64,000 bases of DNA. Origin: Arcanobacterium ihumii. GTDB taxonomy: Bacteria; Actinomycetota; Actinomycetes; Actinomycetales; Actinomycetaceae. Every line of letters starts with the position of its first letter. Positions within the stretch are counted from its first letter, which is position 1. The notes under the pieces are model-generated. The model was not told the DNA's origin. It worked only from the letters and a program-made list of their open reading frames with translations, and made no database searches. Shown here piece after piece: positions 36,634 to 45,563 of the stretch. The stretch lies in assembly GCF_900604515.1 (NCBI RefSeq), contig NZ_UWOS01000002.1:186001-250000 (forward strand), written 5' to 3'. Position numbers and translations under genes: made by a program.

Positions 36634-37606
36634 AAATATCACGGTCGACGACGATCATTTCTGCTACTTTTTCAAAATTGTATAGTCGTAGCATTTGAGC
36701 TGTTTGATTGACATCGGTGTTTTTATCACTTTCCAAATCGATGCCGATGAGTTTCATCGAATCTCGTTTGAATGCGTCCATACAGTTCGCAACTAAATTC
36801 TCTACTAGATTACGATCGCGCCACTGTGGGAGCACAGCAATTTCTTCGATATAGCCTTCGTCTTCGGTATCGTCAGTGGTAAAAGAACGGAATTTTGAAC
36901 ACAGTACGTATCCCGCCAATTCTGGTCGGTCGCCAAAGGTATCAAGTGCTACAAAGCACCATTTATCTACCATGGAGCTACGAAGCTCTAACCACTGCTC
37001 ATAGTTTTCGACGGTCCCCAGTGAATTCTGAGACATAAACTTTTGATGAGCGCTCCAAACCTCTGGCTCGAACTCTTTTGTTAACGGAATAATTTCAAGG
37101 TATCTACCTAATTCAGGCGTAATCGGTTTTGGTACAAGAGAACGTCGGTACTGCAGGTAACGAGCTGATTCAGTGAAGCTGTACAGAGTGGCAAGATTCG
37201 CCAAATCACCTTGATCTGAATCAATATACATACTCATTCGTGCACCTGAATACCCTAGACGCCGAGTAAGTTCACGAGCGTTCTCTTGCTGACGCTCAAG
37301 CAACTCTGCACCCAAGCCCCGCGCACGCCACCGGGTATGCACGCCACCTGACACGGTGAGTGCCAGGCCGTCGTCGGACCTAGAAGCGCGAATGAAACTG
37401 AAAGCAACAAGCTCAGAGCCCACCCAAGCGCCTTCAGCAAGCCAAACTTGGCTTTCGCTGAAATAGGACTCAACTTCTTGGCGTGTGGTACGAATGGCTG
37501 CCTGATCTGCTTCTTCAATCAAACTGATCAGGTTTCCAACAGTTGCTACATCGTCAACCGTCAGCTCTTTCCACAGCCAAAAACCAGGCGTTTGCGTACT
37601 CGTCAT
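36632..37606 (-). CDS. Double-GNAT-domain acetyltransferase-like protein
   Basis: A 324-residue protein with two GNAT folds. The first has an acetyl-CoA loop WRARGLGAELLERQQ (about residues 93-107). The second has WRDRNLVENLVANCM in the equivalent place, missing the R-x-x-G-x-G glycines, so it probably does not bind acetyl-CoA. It overlaps the preceding double-GNAT gene in an ATGA and is a diverged paralogue of it. Tandem GNATs occur in mycothiol synthase and in secondary-metabolite or antibiotic-modifying enzymes; no substrate can be assigned. Confidence 0.75.
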   Translation of the reverse strand: MTSTQTPGFWLWKELTVDDVATVGNLISLIEEADQAAIRTTRQEVESYFSESQVWLAEGAWVGSELVAFSFIRASRSDDGLALTVSGGVHTRWRARGLGAELLERQQENARELTRRLGYSGARMSMYIDSDQGDLANLATLYSFTESARYLQYRRSLVPKPITPELGRYLEIIPLTKEFEPEVWSAHQKFMSQNSLGTVENYEQWLELRSSMVDKWCFVALDTFGDRPELAGYVLCSKFRSFTTDDTEDEGYIEEIAVLPQWRDRNLVENLVANCMDAFKRDSMKLIGIDLESDKNTDVNQTAQMLRLYNFEKVAEMIVVDRDI

Positions 37607-38658
37607 AGGTCAATAGTGTAAAGGATCTGGGCTGCGCGTTCGGCGAAACCGAATTTTGACAAGAAATGATTTTGAGGATCGGCATCAGCAATCACAGGAA
37701 CCACGATAACATTTCCCACTTGACCGATCTCGGTGCTCATGAAAGAAAGAATAAGATCAGTGCCAATTCCCCGATTGCGTAATCCCCGCTCTACACCATA
37801 ATGCCTGATCAAACGTTCAGTTGGATCATCAGTTAGCACTGAAATCGCATATCCAATAATATTGGATTCCGACCGCAAAACGAATGAATGCTCAGGGTCG
37901 AAACTCTGAGAGAGCTTCAACCAGTTGTCTTTTGAATAGGGCTGGAGTCTTTCCTTAGAAAGACTCAGGCGGTTATGGAGGCGGCGAAGTTCCTCTGTCA
38001 ATTCCGCTGTAAACGGGATAAGGTCAAACCCTTGCTCTTTAAAACGAGCTAGCGCTTGATCACCCGTTTTAAAATCTTCCTCAGTAACGTCTTTATACAG
38101 CAAATTCTTCTTGATATACGGAGAAAAACCGCCCGCGGCCAAGAGACGACGACGATCAAGATTATCGGAGTTAACAACCGAGCGAATTGAAACTGGAAGG
38201 TCACGCCCATCCATTGCAATTAGCTGACGTGCCCGCGCATCTTGCCACTCTAAAAGCAGACGTCCAATTCCACGTCCGCGCCACGCACCACAAACGACGG
38301 CGAACGCATCAGCTTGAATTTCGGTCAAAGCATCGGAGTTAACTTCCACCATCGCAAATGCTTTTAGCTCTCCGTTGGAGTTCCAACCACCGAGCGTATC
38401 CGCACTATCCGGATGCTTAATAACGAAGTCTAATTCAGATCGCGCCGTTCGAGTGCTGACCCTATCCCCTGTTAAAGTTTCGCCGGCTGACTCCTGCATA
38501 AGTCCAACAACACAGTCGATATCTTCTTGAGTAATAGGGCGCCATGATAGCCCCAGATGAGCGCCAGGATGAGCAGCTACTGCAGGAGGATTAAGACGAC
38601 GAACCAACGACTTCGTATCAGATGCATCGTCGGCTCGAGACTGGGAATTAATGGTCAT
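37603..38658 (-). CDS. Double-GNAT-domain acetyltransferase
   Basis: A 351-residue protein with two GNAT domains, both with complete acetyl-CoA loops: WRGRGIGRLLLEWQ (about 131-144) and LRNRGIGTDLILSFM (about 303-317). A 35-residue leader precedes the first domain. The substrate is unknown; mycothiol synthase also has this two-domain layout, but I do not see enough to call it. It is coupled by ATGA to the second double-GNAT gene. A TAGGAT box ends 6 nt before its ATG; the same bases could also act as a weak AGGA ribosome site. Confidence 0.75.
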   Translation of the reverse strand: MTINSQSRADDASDTKSLVRRLNPPAVAAHPGAHLGLSWRPITQEDIDCVVGLMQESAGETLTGDRVSTRTARSELDFVIKHPDSADTLGGWNSNGELKAFAMVEVNSDALTEIQADAFAVVCGAWRGRGIGRLLLEWQDARARQLIAMDGRDLPVSIRSVVNSDNLDRRRLLAAGGFSPYIKKNLLYKDVTEEDFKTGDQALARFKEQGFDLIPFTAELTEELRRLHNRLSLSKERLQPYSKDNWLKLSQSFDPEHSFVLRSESNIIGYAISVLTDDPTERLIRHYGVERGLRNRGIGTDLILSFMSTEIGQVGNVIVVPVIADADPQNHFLSKFGFAERAAQILYTIDL

Positions 38659-38664
38659 GGTTAT

Positions 38665-38670
38665 ATCCTA
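38665..38670 (-). promoter_or_regulatory. -10 box for possible leaderless mRNA of the GNAT pair
   Basis: On the minus strand TAGGAT is followed by ATAACC (6 nt) and the ATG at 38658. The AGGA within it makes a ribosome-site reading possible too. Confidence 0.4.
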
Positions 38671-38740
38671 TCGAATGTGCAAGGAACGTCGCTACAAAGC
38701 CACTTTCGTTTGCTACGGGCGTTGAGAGCTTATTGACTTC

Positions 38741-40870
38741 TCAGGCGTCAATCTGCTCGCGGGAAATGTCGTCGGCGCCTTCGATAATAAAGTCCTTCCG
38801 AGGGGCTACATCGCTACCCATAAGTAATTCAAAAGTTGCTTCGGCATCTCGCAACGCGACTTCATCTTCCATTGAGATTCGGCGCAACATCCGATGCGAG
38901 GGGTCCATAGTAGTTTCGGCGAGCTGGTCAGCATCCATTTCCCCCAGACCTTTATAGCGCTGAATTGGTTCTTTATAGCGTTTCCCTTCGCGATCAATCT
39001 TCTTTAACACGGCGTGAAGTTCTGCATCAGAATACGTATAAATAAACTCGTTTTTCTTGCTTCCAGGATTAATTACTTCAACTCGATGTAGCGGTGGTAC
39101 CGCCGCGAAAACACGTCCAGCTTCAACCAAGGGGCGCATATATCTAAAGAAAAGAGTCAACAAAAGAGTACGAATATGCGCACCGTCAACATCAGCATCC
39201 GTCATAAAGATGACCTTCCCGTAACGGGCAGCCTCAAGGTCAAAAGTTCGTCCAGATCCAGCACCGACTACCTGGATAATTGAAGAAACCTCTTGGTTTC
39301 TTAAAATGTCCGCAGGCGATGCTTTTTGAACATTAAGGATCTTTCCACGTATCGGAAGAAGAGCTTGGAAATCTGAAGATCGCGCGAGTTTTGCAGTGCC
39401 GAGTGCCGAGTCACCCTCTACGATAAATAACTCGGTGCGAGCTACGTCTTCGGTTCTACAATCAGCAAGCTTTGCAGGCAAAGTAGAGGTTTCAAGGGCA
39501 TTCTTTCGCCTAGAAATTTCTTTTTGCGTACGTGCAGCTACTCGAGCTCGCATTTCAGCAATAATCTTTTCCAAAAGGCGCTGATTTTCCGTTTTTTGAT
39601 CACGCTTCGTAGAGTTAAGAATCTTAGTCATTTCTTTCTCCACAATTCGCGAAACAATCGCTCGAATCGGTGCAGTTCCAAGGATTTCCTTCGTTTGTCC
39701 CTCAAACTGTGGCTCTGGGAAGCTCACCGTAACTACAGCAGTCAAACCTGCTAAAGCATCGTCTTTCTCAATTTTGGCGTCTCTGGCAGTGACCTTGAGC
39801 TGGCGGGCCTTTGCTTCGATTTGGGACCGCACCGCCTTTAGAAGCCCCATCTCAAAACCTTGAATATGGGTACCGCCTTTAGGCGTGGCAATGATATTGA
39901 CAAAAGATTCTTCGGTGGTTTCATAGCCGGTTCCCCACCGCATCGCGATGTCAACTTTACACTCGCGCTCTACATCTTGTGCACGTAGATGACCTGTTGA
40001 TTTATCGAGCATCTGGACGCTTTCCTTGAAAGATCCAACACCCTGGATCCGAAAAACATCGGTGACTGGTGGATCCAAAGCAAGGAAATCAACGAAATCG
40101 ACTACGCCACCGTCGAAGTGGAACTCCTCCACGCGAGGCTGCGTCTCACCGTCGTCGAGAACTCGTTCGTCGGTGACCGTAATGCGCAACCCGGGCACCA
40201 AAAACGCCTTTTCACGTACGCGTTCGATTAGCTCGTCAAATTTAAAGCTTGCAGAGCTTGGGAAGATCTCCGGATCAGCCCAGTAGCGCACCTTCGTTCC
40301 GGTAGTTTTCTTTGCAACTTTGCCAACTACTTGAAGTTCAGAGGAATCGACAAATGGTTCGAAAATAGAATGTGGGCTCAAAACGCCCTTTTTGTCTTTG
40401 AAGAGGCCAGGCTCACCACGTCGGAAAGACATTGCCCAGGTCTTACCGTCACGATTGACGTGTACGTCTAAACGTTCTGACAGAGCATTCACAACTGATG
40501 CGCCTACACCGTGCAAGCCTCCAGACGATGAGTATGATCCTCCACCAAACTTTCCACCGGCATGGAGCTTGGTATAAACGACTTCAACACCAGATGCCCC
40601 GGTACCTGGTACCTCGTCCACTGGAATGCCACGGCCGTCGTCGGAAACTTCAATTGAGCCGTCGTCGTAGATAGTAACGGCGATATTCTTTGCAAAACCT
40701 TCAAGAGCTTCATCAACGGCGTTATCGATGATTTCCCACGCGCAGTGCATCAAACCACGTGAATCGGTAGAGCCGATATACATACCTGGGCGCTTGCGAA
40801 CAGCTTCTAAACCTTCGAGCACCGAAAGATGACGTGCGGTATATTCTTGTGATTTTGCAGTAATTGACAC
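38741..40870 (-). CDS. parE: DNA topoisomerase IV subunit B (ParE/GyrB2)
   Basis: A 709-residue GHKL ATPase-TOPRIM subunit pairing with ParC. ATPase motifs: EIIDNAVDEALEG, DDGRGIPVD, GGLHGVGASVVNALS. The transducer domain is followed by TOPRIM FIVEGDSALG and MTDADVDGAHIRTLLLT, and the C-terminal QRYKGLGEMDADQLAETTMDP. Length is as for other actinobacterial ParE. It starts with GTG; a TACACT box ends 6 nt upstream with no ribosome site, implying a leaderless transcript. DUF7455 lies 113 nt upstream on the same strand. Confidence 0.93.
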   Translation of the reverse strand: MSITAKSQEYTARHLSVLEGLEAVRKRPGMYIGSTDSRGLMHCAWEIIDNAVDEALEGFAKNIAVTIYDDGSIEVSDDGRGIPVDEVPGTGASGVEVVYTKLHAGGKFGGGSYSSSGGLHGVGASVVNALSERLDVHVNRDGKTWAMSFRRGEPGLFKDKKGVLSPHSIFEPFVDSSELQVVGKVAKKTTGTKVRYWADPEIFPSSASFKFDELIERVREKAFLVPGLRITVTDERVLDDGETQPRVEEFHFDGGVVDFVDFLALDPPVTDVFRIQGVGSFKESVQMLDKSTGHLRAQDVERECKVDIAMRWGTGYETTEESFVNIIATPKGGTHIQGFEMGLLKAVRSQIEAKARQLKVTARDAKIEKDDALAGLTAVVTVSFPEPQFEGQTKEILGTAPIRAIVSRIVEKEMTKILNSTKRDQKTENQRLLEKIIAEMRARVAARTQKEISRRKNALETSTLPAKLADCRTEDVARTELFIVEGDSALGTAKLARSSDFQALLPIRGKILNVQKASPADILRNQEVSSIIQVVGAGSGRTFDLEAARYGKVIFMTDADVDGAHIRTLLLTLFFRYMRPLVEAGRVFAAVPPLHRVEVINPGSKKNEFIYTYSDAELHAVLKKIDREGKRYKEPIQRYKGLGEMDADQLAETTMDPSHRMLRRISMEDEVALRDAEATFELLMGSDVAPRKDFIIEGADDISREQIDA

Positions 40871-40876
40871 GGATAA

Positions 40877-40882
40877 AGTGTA
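40877..40882 (-). promoter_or_regulatory. -10 box for leaderless parE mRNA
   Basis: Minus-strand TACACT is followed by TTATCC (6 nt) and the GTG at 40870. Confidence 0.55.
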
Positions 40883-40983
40883 CCTAGATCAGCTAAAAAT
40901 TTGGGTATCGCCACACGCCAAATCGCTCACAGATGAGGCATCATTAGCAGGAACAAAAGGTAAAGCGAAGTATTGTGCAGGCA

Positions 40984-41178
40984 TCACTTCTTGATTTGAT
41001 CAGTTTGATCAACGATATGGATCGCAACTTCATCGATCTTTGCGCGGTGCTGGCGGGCATGATGTGCACAGAACATCAGATTCCCATATGGCATCTCAAC
41101 CGCCACATACGCCTGGGCACCACATGCATCACACCGATCTGCTGCCGTCAATTGCTTCTCTTCTACTACTGTATTCAC
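40984..41178 (-). CDS. DUF7455 small zinc-binding protein
   Basis: A 64-residue protein with a CxxC...CxxH zinc knuckle: C16 and C19 in DRCDACGAQAYV, C37 and H40 in LMFCAHHAR. It matches the small actinobacterial family encoded between the sigA and parE genes, whose function is not known. It starts with GTG, has no clear ribosome site, and is divergent from the exonuclease gene. The conserved position beside sigma factor and topoisomerase genes is the only functional hint. Confidence 0.85.
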   Translation of the reverse strand: MNTVVEEKQLTAADRCDACGAQAYVAVEMPYGNLMFCAHHARQHRAKIDEVAIHIVDQTDQIKK

Positions 41179-41289
41179 ACTTTGATAATTACATGCTTGA
41201 TAGACAAACTCAAGAAAGCCCCGTTAAATTTCACACTGGACGAAACCACAACGTAATTACATACTTTAGTGTTCTTTCACTCTCGTGCG

Positions 41290-41295
41290 TACAAT
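41290..41295 (+). promoter_or_regulatory. -10 box for leaderless exonuclease mRNA
   Basis: TACAAT is followed by caagac (6 nt) and GTG at 41302. This decides the start against an upstream in-frame codon at 41269. Confidence 0.55.
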
Positions 41296-41301
41296 CAAGA
41301 C

Positions 41302-41919
41302 GTGCTCCGAGATTCTTTAACCCGTCCCTTTGCCGTCATCGATCTCGAAACGACGGGGCTCATTCCATCGCGCGATCGTATTATCGAAATCGCGATCATT
41401 TTGACTGACGAGCATTTAAATATCGATTCGACTTGGTCAACGCTAATTAATCCCAATATGCCTGTGACGGGAACACAAATTCACGGAATTTCAGATGCTG
41501 ATGTGACTCAAGCTCCGCAGTTTGCCGATGTTTCTACCCAGGTACATAATCTGTTAAAAGGGCGAGTTATTGTGGCGCACAATGCAGCATTCGATGTTTC
41601 CTTCCTAAACGCCGAATTTAAGAGGAACAATCTTCCGCACAGTATTCCACTTTCCGCGGTTGTATGTACGATGGACCAATCACATATCTATTCAGAGTCG
41701 AAGAGGCATTCCCTGGCTCATTTAGCGCAATTCCATTCAGTAGACTACGAACAGCGCCATCGCGCGATTTTTGATGCCAAGGCTTGTTTAGGACTATTAG
41801 AAGAATTTGCATATAGAGAGCAAAATAATGAACGAGTTTGTAACTGTGCATTGAATCGACGCGGAGAAAAAGTCCTGCCCGGACAATGGCTGAGAGCTCA
41901 TGCCTGGGCAGGTAACTAA
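41302..41919 (+). CDS. DEDDh 3'-5' exonuclease (DNA polymerase III epsilon-like)
   Basis: A 205-residue exonuclease with Exo I FAVIDLETTGL (D14, E16), Exo II in VIVAHNAAFDVSFLN, and Exo III HRAIFDAKACLGLL. GTQIHGISDADV is the usual epsilon-family spacer. It is a stand-alone domain without a polymerase-binding tail recognisable to me; it could proofread or act in DNA repair or RNA turnover. The GTG start at 41302 is chosen because a -10 box ends 6 nt upstream and conservation begins there. It converges with sigA. Confidence 0.87.
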   Translation: MLRDSLTRPFAVIDLETTGLIPSRDRIIEIAIILTDEHLNIDSTWSTLINPNMPVTGTQIHGISDADVTQAPQFADVSTQVHNLLKGRVIVAHNAAFDVSFLNAEFKRNNLPHSIPLSAVVCTMDQSHIYSESKRHSLAHLAQFHSVDYEQRHRAIFDAKACLGLLEEFAYREQNNERVCNCALNRRGEKVLPGQWLRAHAWAGN

Positions 41920-41952
41920 ACTTTAACGCTGTTTAAGCAACAAATCCTTGGC

Positions 41953-43446
41953 TTAGTCGAGATAGTCCCTCAACACCTGGGAACGTGAGGGATGACGAAG
42001 CTTCGACATCGTCTTCGATTCAATCTGGCGGATACGTTCGCGAGTCACACCGTAAACCTTGCCTATTTCATCAAGAGTCTTAGGCTGACCATCAGTCAAA
42101 CCAAATCGCATTGCGACCACACCGGCTTCGCGCTCAGATAGTGTATCGAGTACTTGGTGGAGCTGCTCTTGCAAGAGAGTAAAACCAACTGCATCAGCAG
42201 GAACAACTGCCTCGGAATCTTCAATCAAATCGCCGAATTCAGAATCCCCATCTTCCCCAAGCGGGGTGTGCAATGAGATTGGTTCACGACCATACTTTTG
42301 AACTTCGACGACTTTTTCTTCGGTCATGTCCAGCTCTTTAGCAAGCTCTTCAACCGTAGGTTCACGGCCGAGATCTTGGAGCATCTGACGCTGTACACGT
42401 GCAAGTTTGTTAATGACCTCAACCATGTGCACTGGAATACGAATCGTACGCGCTTGATCAGCCATAGCACGGGTAATCGCCTGACGGATCCACCATGTTG
42501 CGTAAGTTGAGAACTTATACCCTTTGGCGTAGTCGAATTTCTCTACAGCTCGCACCAAACCAAGGTTTCCTTCTTGAATCAAGTCCAAGAAGAGCATTCC
42601 ACGCCCCGTGTATCTCTTCGCAAGGGACACGACCAGTCGCAGGTTTGCTTCTAACAAATGGTTCTTTGCATTTTGTCCGTCACGAGAAATTAACACGAGT
42701 TCACGACGCTTACGAGCATCCTCAATCTCGGTTGTATCCAAAATGTGACGAGCAAAAAGTCCAGCTTCAATTCGCTTCGCCAGTTCAACCTCTTGCTCAG
42801 CGTTCAAAAGAGCAACTTTACCGATCTGCTTCAGGTAATCCTTGACCGAGTCGGCTGTCGCTCCTGCAACATGGACACGCTGCTGCGGTTCGTCGGTGTC
42901 GTCCGAATCTTTCATGACGAAGGCGCCAGCAGACGTAACCTTGGTTTTCTTCTCAGCGTCATCGTCGGCCTCGTCAGAAGAAGCCGAGGTCTCGGAATCG
43001 ACGTCCTCATCGTCAATATCCTCGTCTTCAATGTCTTCTTCATCTTCTTCGATATCGTCGACATCGATATCCGCATCATCGTCCAACGAATCAGGTTCTT
43101 CTGGGGTCGAAACGGTATCAAGATCAGATTCCTCCGAAGAATCCGTTTCTTCTGCGACCTTGGTTTCGGCTACTTCTTCATCAACTTCCGCGTCTTTGGC
43201 TTTACCACGCTTCTTGATAGCTTTCTTGACAGCGGGAGTTGCAGGAGTAACAACCTCAGCAGGTTCAAAATCGATAAGCTCTTTTTTAGTTAAAGCCTTA
43301 GCATCTTTTTCGGATAGATCGCCACGAGTTACTCGGTACTCCACCCACGCCGCTTTCAATGCTGTATTGAGCGGTGCAGTAATTTCTTCAGACTCCGCCT
43401 TCTTAGTTTTAGACGATACTGTTTTTTGAGAAGTGGAAGCAGCCAC
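41953..43446 (-). CDS. sigA: Primary RNA polymerase sigma factor (SigA/RpoD/HrdB)
   Basis: A 497-residue sigma-70 factor. Region 1.2 [31 protein letters not shown], regions 2.1-2.4 including [19 protein letters not shown] and [17 protein letters not shown], region 3, and region 4.2 [20 protein letters not shown] with C-terminal [15 protein letters not shown]. The first 200 residues are a Lys-rich part followed by a long Asp/Glu-rich tract (about 110-165), the typical variable actinobacterial extension. It starts with GTG with AAAGG upstream. It should read the TANNNT -10 boxes noted in this window. Confidence 0.97.
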   Translation of the reverse strand: MAASTSQKTVSSKTKKAESEEITAPLNTALKAAWVEYRVTRGDLSEKDAKALTKKELIDFEPAEVVTPATPAVKKAIKKRGKAKDAEVDEEVAETKVAEETDSSEESDLDTVSTPEEPDSLDDDADIDVDDIEEDEEDIEDEDIDDEDVDSETSASSDEADDDAEKKTKVTSAGAFVMKDSDDTDEPQQRVHVAGATADSVKDYLKQIGKVALLNAEQEVELAKRIEAGLFARHILDTTEIEDARKRRELVLISRDGQNAKNHLLEANLRLVVSLAKRYTGRGMLFLDLIQEGNLGLVRAVEKFDYAKGYKFSTYATWWIRQAITRAMADQARTIRIPVHMVEVINKLARVQRQMLQDLGREPTVEELAKELDMTEEKVVEVQKYGREPISLHTPLGEDGDSEFGDLIEDSEAVVPADAVGFTLLQEQLHQVLDTLSEREAGVVAMRFGLTDGQPKTLDEIGKVYGVTRERIRQIESKTMSKLRHPSRSQVLRDYLD

Positions 43447-43561
43447 GTGTGACCTTTCGAACTTAGGATGATGCTGTGAGAGCCAGCTGCACTATTATAA
43501 CGCGCAAAGTGGGCAGTTCCCTAACGGAACCGCATCAGTGATAACTCGCAAAGAAGCAGAT

Positions 43562-43987
43562 TTATTCCCTTGACGTTTGCAACGGCTCGAAGAAATCGCC
43601 TGTATCCGGACGCAAAATAAAGACTGCACACGGAACTTCAAGTAAAATACGCTGGATCTGTGATCCCAGATGAACCTTTTCTTGTGAGATTTTCGACTGA
43701 AGGCCGACAATAACCACATCATTTGAGTTAGCTCGTGCAGCGCCAGTTAGCTTTTCGACCATATCGTCTCCGCGAAGGACTGTCTCTACACGGTATTGGA
43801 TATCCGCAACATCAAGTTTTTCACTGATGGCATCAATCGTGTTATTCATCGAATCTTGGGTGTAGTCAGCATTTGAAAAATCAAGGAATACTTGGAGTGA
43901 CCCTTCGTGTTCTTGAGCAAAGGTAATACCTGATGCCAATGCATCAGATTCGATGTTCGATGCAAGAACAGGAATCAAAAGAGTCAT
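43562..43987 (-). CDS. Universal stress protein-like (UspA fold)
   Basis: A 141-residue single Usp-type domain: TLLIPVLASNIESDALASGITFA at the start, VVIVGLQS in the middle, and HLGSQIQRILLEVPCAVFILRP at the end. The ATP-binding G-x2-G-x9-GS motif is incomplete (GLQS instead of Gx2G), so nucleotide binding is doubtful. The ATG at 43987 is used with GGAAAA upstream; a longer GTG start is possible. It may follow the DUF4192 gene in one transcript, though 217 AT-rich bases with promoter potential separate them. Confidence 0.72.
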   Translation of the reverse strand: MTLLIPVLASNIESDALASGITFAQEHEGSLQVFLDFSNADYTQDSMNNTIDAISEKLDVADIQYRVETVLRGDDMVEKLTGAARANSNDVVIVGLQSKISQEKVHLGSQIQRILLEVPCAVFILRPDTGDFFEPLQTSRE

Positions 43988-44204
43988 TATTTTCCAACCT
44001 CTCTTCGGAAATACCACGGTAGCGCCGAGAATTGACCTATCGTCACACTACCATTCGCTCGGCAAAATAATAGAAATATTCACCTACTGAGAAGTATTTA
44101 TTTTAAGAATTTTAACATCTAAGCCATACTCAAAACCGATTGCTATGGTATTCACCTAGGTCTTTACATCACTTCTCTTCGCCAATGCAGTTTCGTTCAT
44201 TTAT
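43988..44204 (-). other. AT-rich gap upstream of the Usp-like gene
   Basis: 217 bases without a gene. An imperfect dyad (aaatattc with gaagtattt, about 44088-44112) lies in its AT-rich centre and could belong to a promoter or operator. Nothing firmer is visible. Confidence 0.35.
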
Positions 44205-45479
44205 CTATACCCATGGAGGAGGTAATTGAACCCTTATCGCATACTCAACTAGCTTTGCAAGCGAATAATCGGGATCTCGGGTGAGAGCTAGCGAAGCACA
44301 TGAATATGCATCGGTACCTGCACCGATCCACCATTTTAGGTAAGCAATAACGGCGAGCGGCGCAACTTCTGTTTTTGGACTGACATTATGCAGTTCAATC
44401 ATTGCCGAGATAACGGCTCCAAGTTTATCGTTATCTGGAGCAGCGCACGAAGCTTTATCCAAAAGTCGCGAAAGAGATTGACTGCGGATTTCTGAGAACA
44501 ATAAATTCCCCGGCAAAAGTGCATATACGATGATTTTATCTCGGTTTTCGATTTTCCTCATGGCATGAATTAGCACCGCAGCAGTTCTATGTATATCTTG
44601 CGAGGAGCATTCGTCGCCAGAGTTGAAACGTCCAAAATATTGCGTTGCTATTTCAACCCAGCTCGGATCGTCGAATTCACCGGTTGACTTGAGGCGATCC
44701 AACTCTAGAGCAACCGCGTTCCTCGATACGTCAAAAGCTGGATTATCAAAGTCTTTAATCGTGCTCGGTATTGCCTTATCATGTTCTGAAACCGCCACTC
44801 CTTCAAAAACAAGTTCTGAATAGATCTCCGATGTTTCAAATTCCCTGTAATCATGAATCTCCAATACTGGTGCACGACGTTCGTCCTTAAACGCCGGATG
44901 GAAACCTCCCATTTCAACGAAATTTTTCGGACACTTGACACCTGTCTCTATATTTTGGGTATCACCGAGGAAACAAAGATCAGCTAGATCCACCCAATTA
45001 TGAAAGTCCGTAGCAAATACACCTATATTTGCTCTATATCCACTACGTGTAAATACTTCCATTCTTGATTCAACAAACGAAACGATTTGAGAAATATTCA
45101 CTATTGTTTCGGTATCTCGCACCATAGAACCAAGATCGCTTCCAAACCAACAAATGCTTGCGATTCGAATTTTGTTTTCAGAAATATACTCTGCAATGAT
45201 CCGTGAATTTGAAAGACCTTCGTTCAATATGGATTTGCGTAGAACGAGCATAGGACCCATGGGAGTGTGAACTAAACCGTGCACACCATCAATTGACTTT
45301 CGTGTTCCCTGCTCGGTCTCAAGGTTTTCGTCCTCATGGTTTGAATCTAAACACGCGATCACTATGGACTCGAGTGGACGAAAACCTAGTGCATGAGGAA
45401 TAAGAATCAGAGATTCAGCTAGCGAACGAAGATGAAGTGTAGTTTGCATGCCTATAAGACTGCCGAAAAGCAAACGCAT
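44205..45479 (-). CDS. DUF4192 family protein
   Basis: A 424-residue cytoplasmic protein recognised by its N-terminal LRSLAESLILIPHALGFRPLESIVIACL, the DUF4192 signature, and the C-terminal YSLAKLVEYAIRVQLPPPWV. The middle is weakly conserved and the gene looks more AT-rich than its neighbours. The family is widespread in Actinobacteria, often near sigA, and has no known function. The ATG at 45479 has AAGGA 4 nt upstream; an internal ATG at 45449 is possible. It is divergent from the polyprenyl synthase gene. Confidence 0.82.
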   Translation of the reverse strand: MRLLFGSLIGMQTTLHLRSLAESLILIPHALGFRPLESIVIACLDSNHEDENLETEQGTRKSIDGVHGLVHTPMGPMLVLRKSILNEGLSNSRIIAEYISENKIRIASICWFGSDLGSMVRDTETIVNISQIVSFVESRMEVFTRSGYRANIGVFATDFHNWVDLADLCFLGDTQNIETGVKCPKNFVEMGGFHPAFKDERRAPVLEIHDYREFETSEIYSELVFEGVAVSEHDKAIPSTIKDFDNPAFDVSRNAVALELDRLKSTGEFDDPSWVEIATQYFGRFNSGDECSSQDIHRTAAVLIHAMRKIENRDKIIVYALLPGNLLFSEIRSQSLSRLLDKASCAAPDNDKLGAVISAMIELHNVSPKTEVAPLAVIAYLKWWIGAGTDAYSCASLALTRDPDYSLAKLVEYAIRVQLPPPWV

Positions 45480-45551
45480 ATGTCCTTGTTAGTGCTTATC
45501 CGGTGGATAACCCCGTCGAAATATGAAATGTGGACACTTGCTATCATCCAT

Positions 45552-45557
45552 TAGACT
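45552..45557 (+). promoter_or_regulatory. -10 box for leaderless polyprenyl synthase mRNA
   Basis: TAGACT is followed by tagatt (6 nt) and the ATG at 45564; no ribosome site exists between. A weak -35-like TGGACA lies about 15 nt further upstream. Confidence 0.6.
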
Positions 45558-45563
45558 TAGATT

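Noticed and set aside
38741-40870. Possibility that this is gyrB rather than parE
   Set aside because: Pairing with a GyrA-box-less subunit, length, and the sigA/DUF7455 context all fit topoisomerase IV; gyrB is normally beside recF/dnaN.
42842-43429. Long plus-strand open frame of 195 codons opposite sigA
   Set aside because: It is a Ser-rich shadow of the Asp/Glu-rich sigA extension (GAY codons read antisense); no start signal or family.
44205-45479. DUF4192 gene as a horizontally acquired island because it looks AT-rich
   Set aside because: The family is native to Actinobacteria and often near sigA; no mobile element, tRNA or repeat flanks it.
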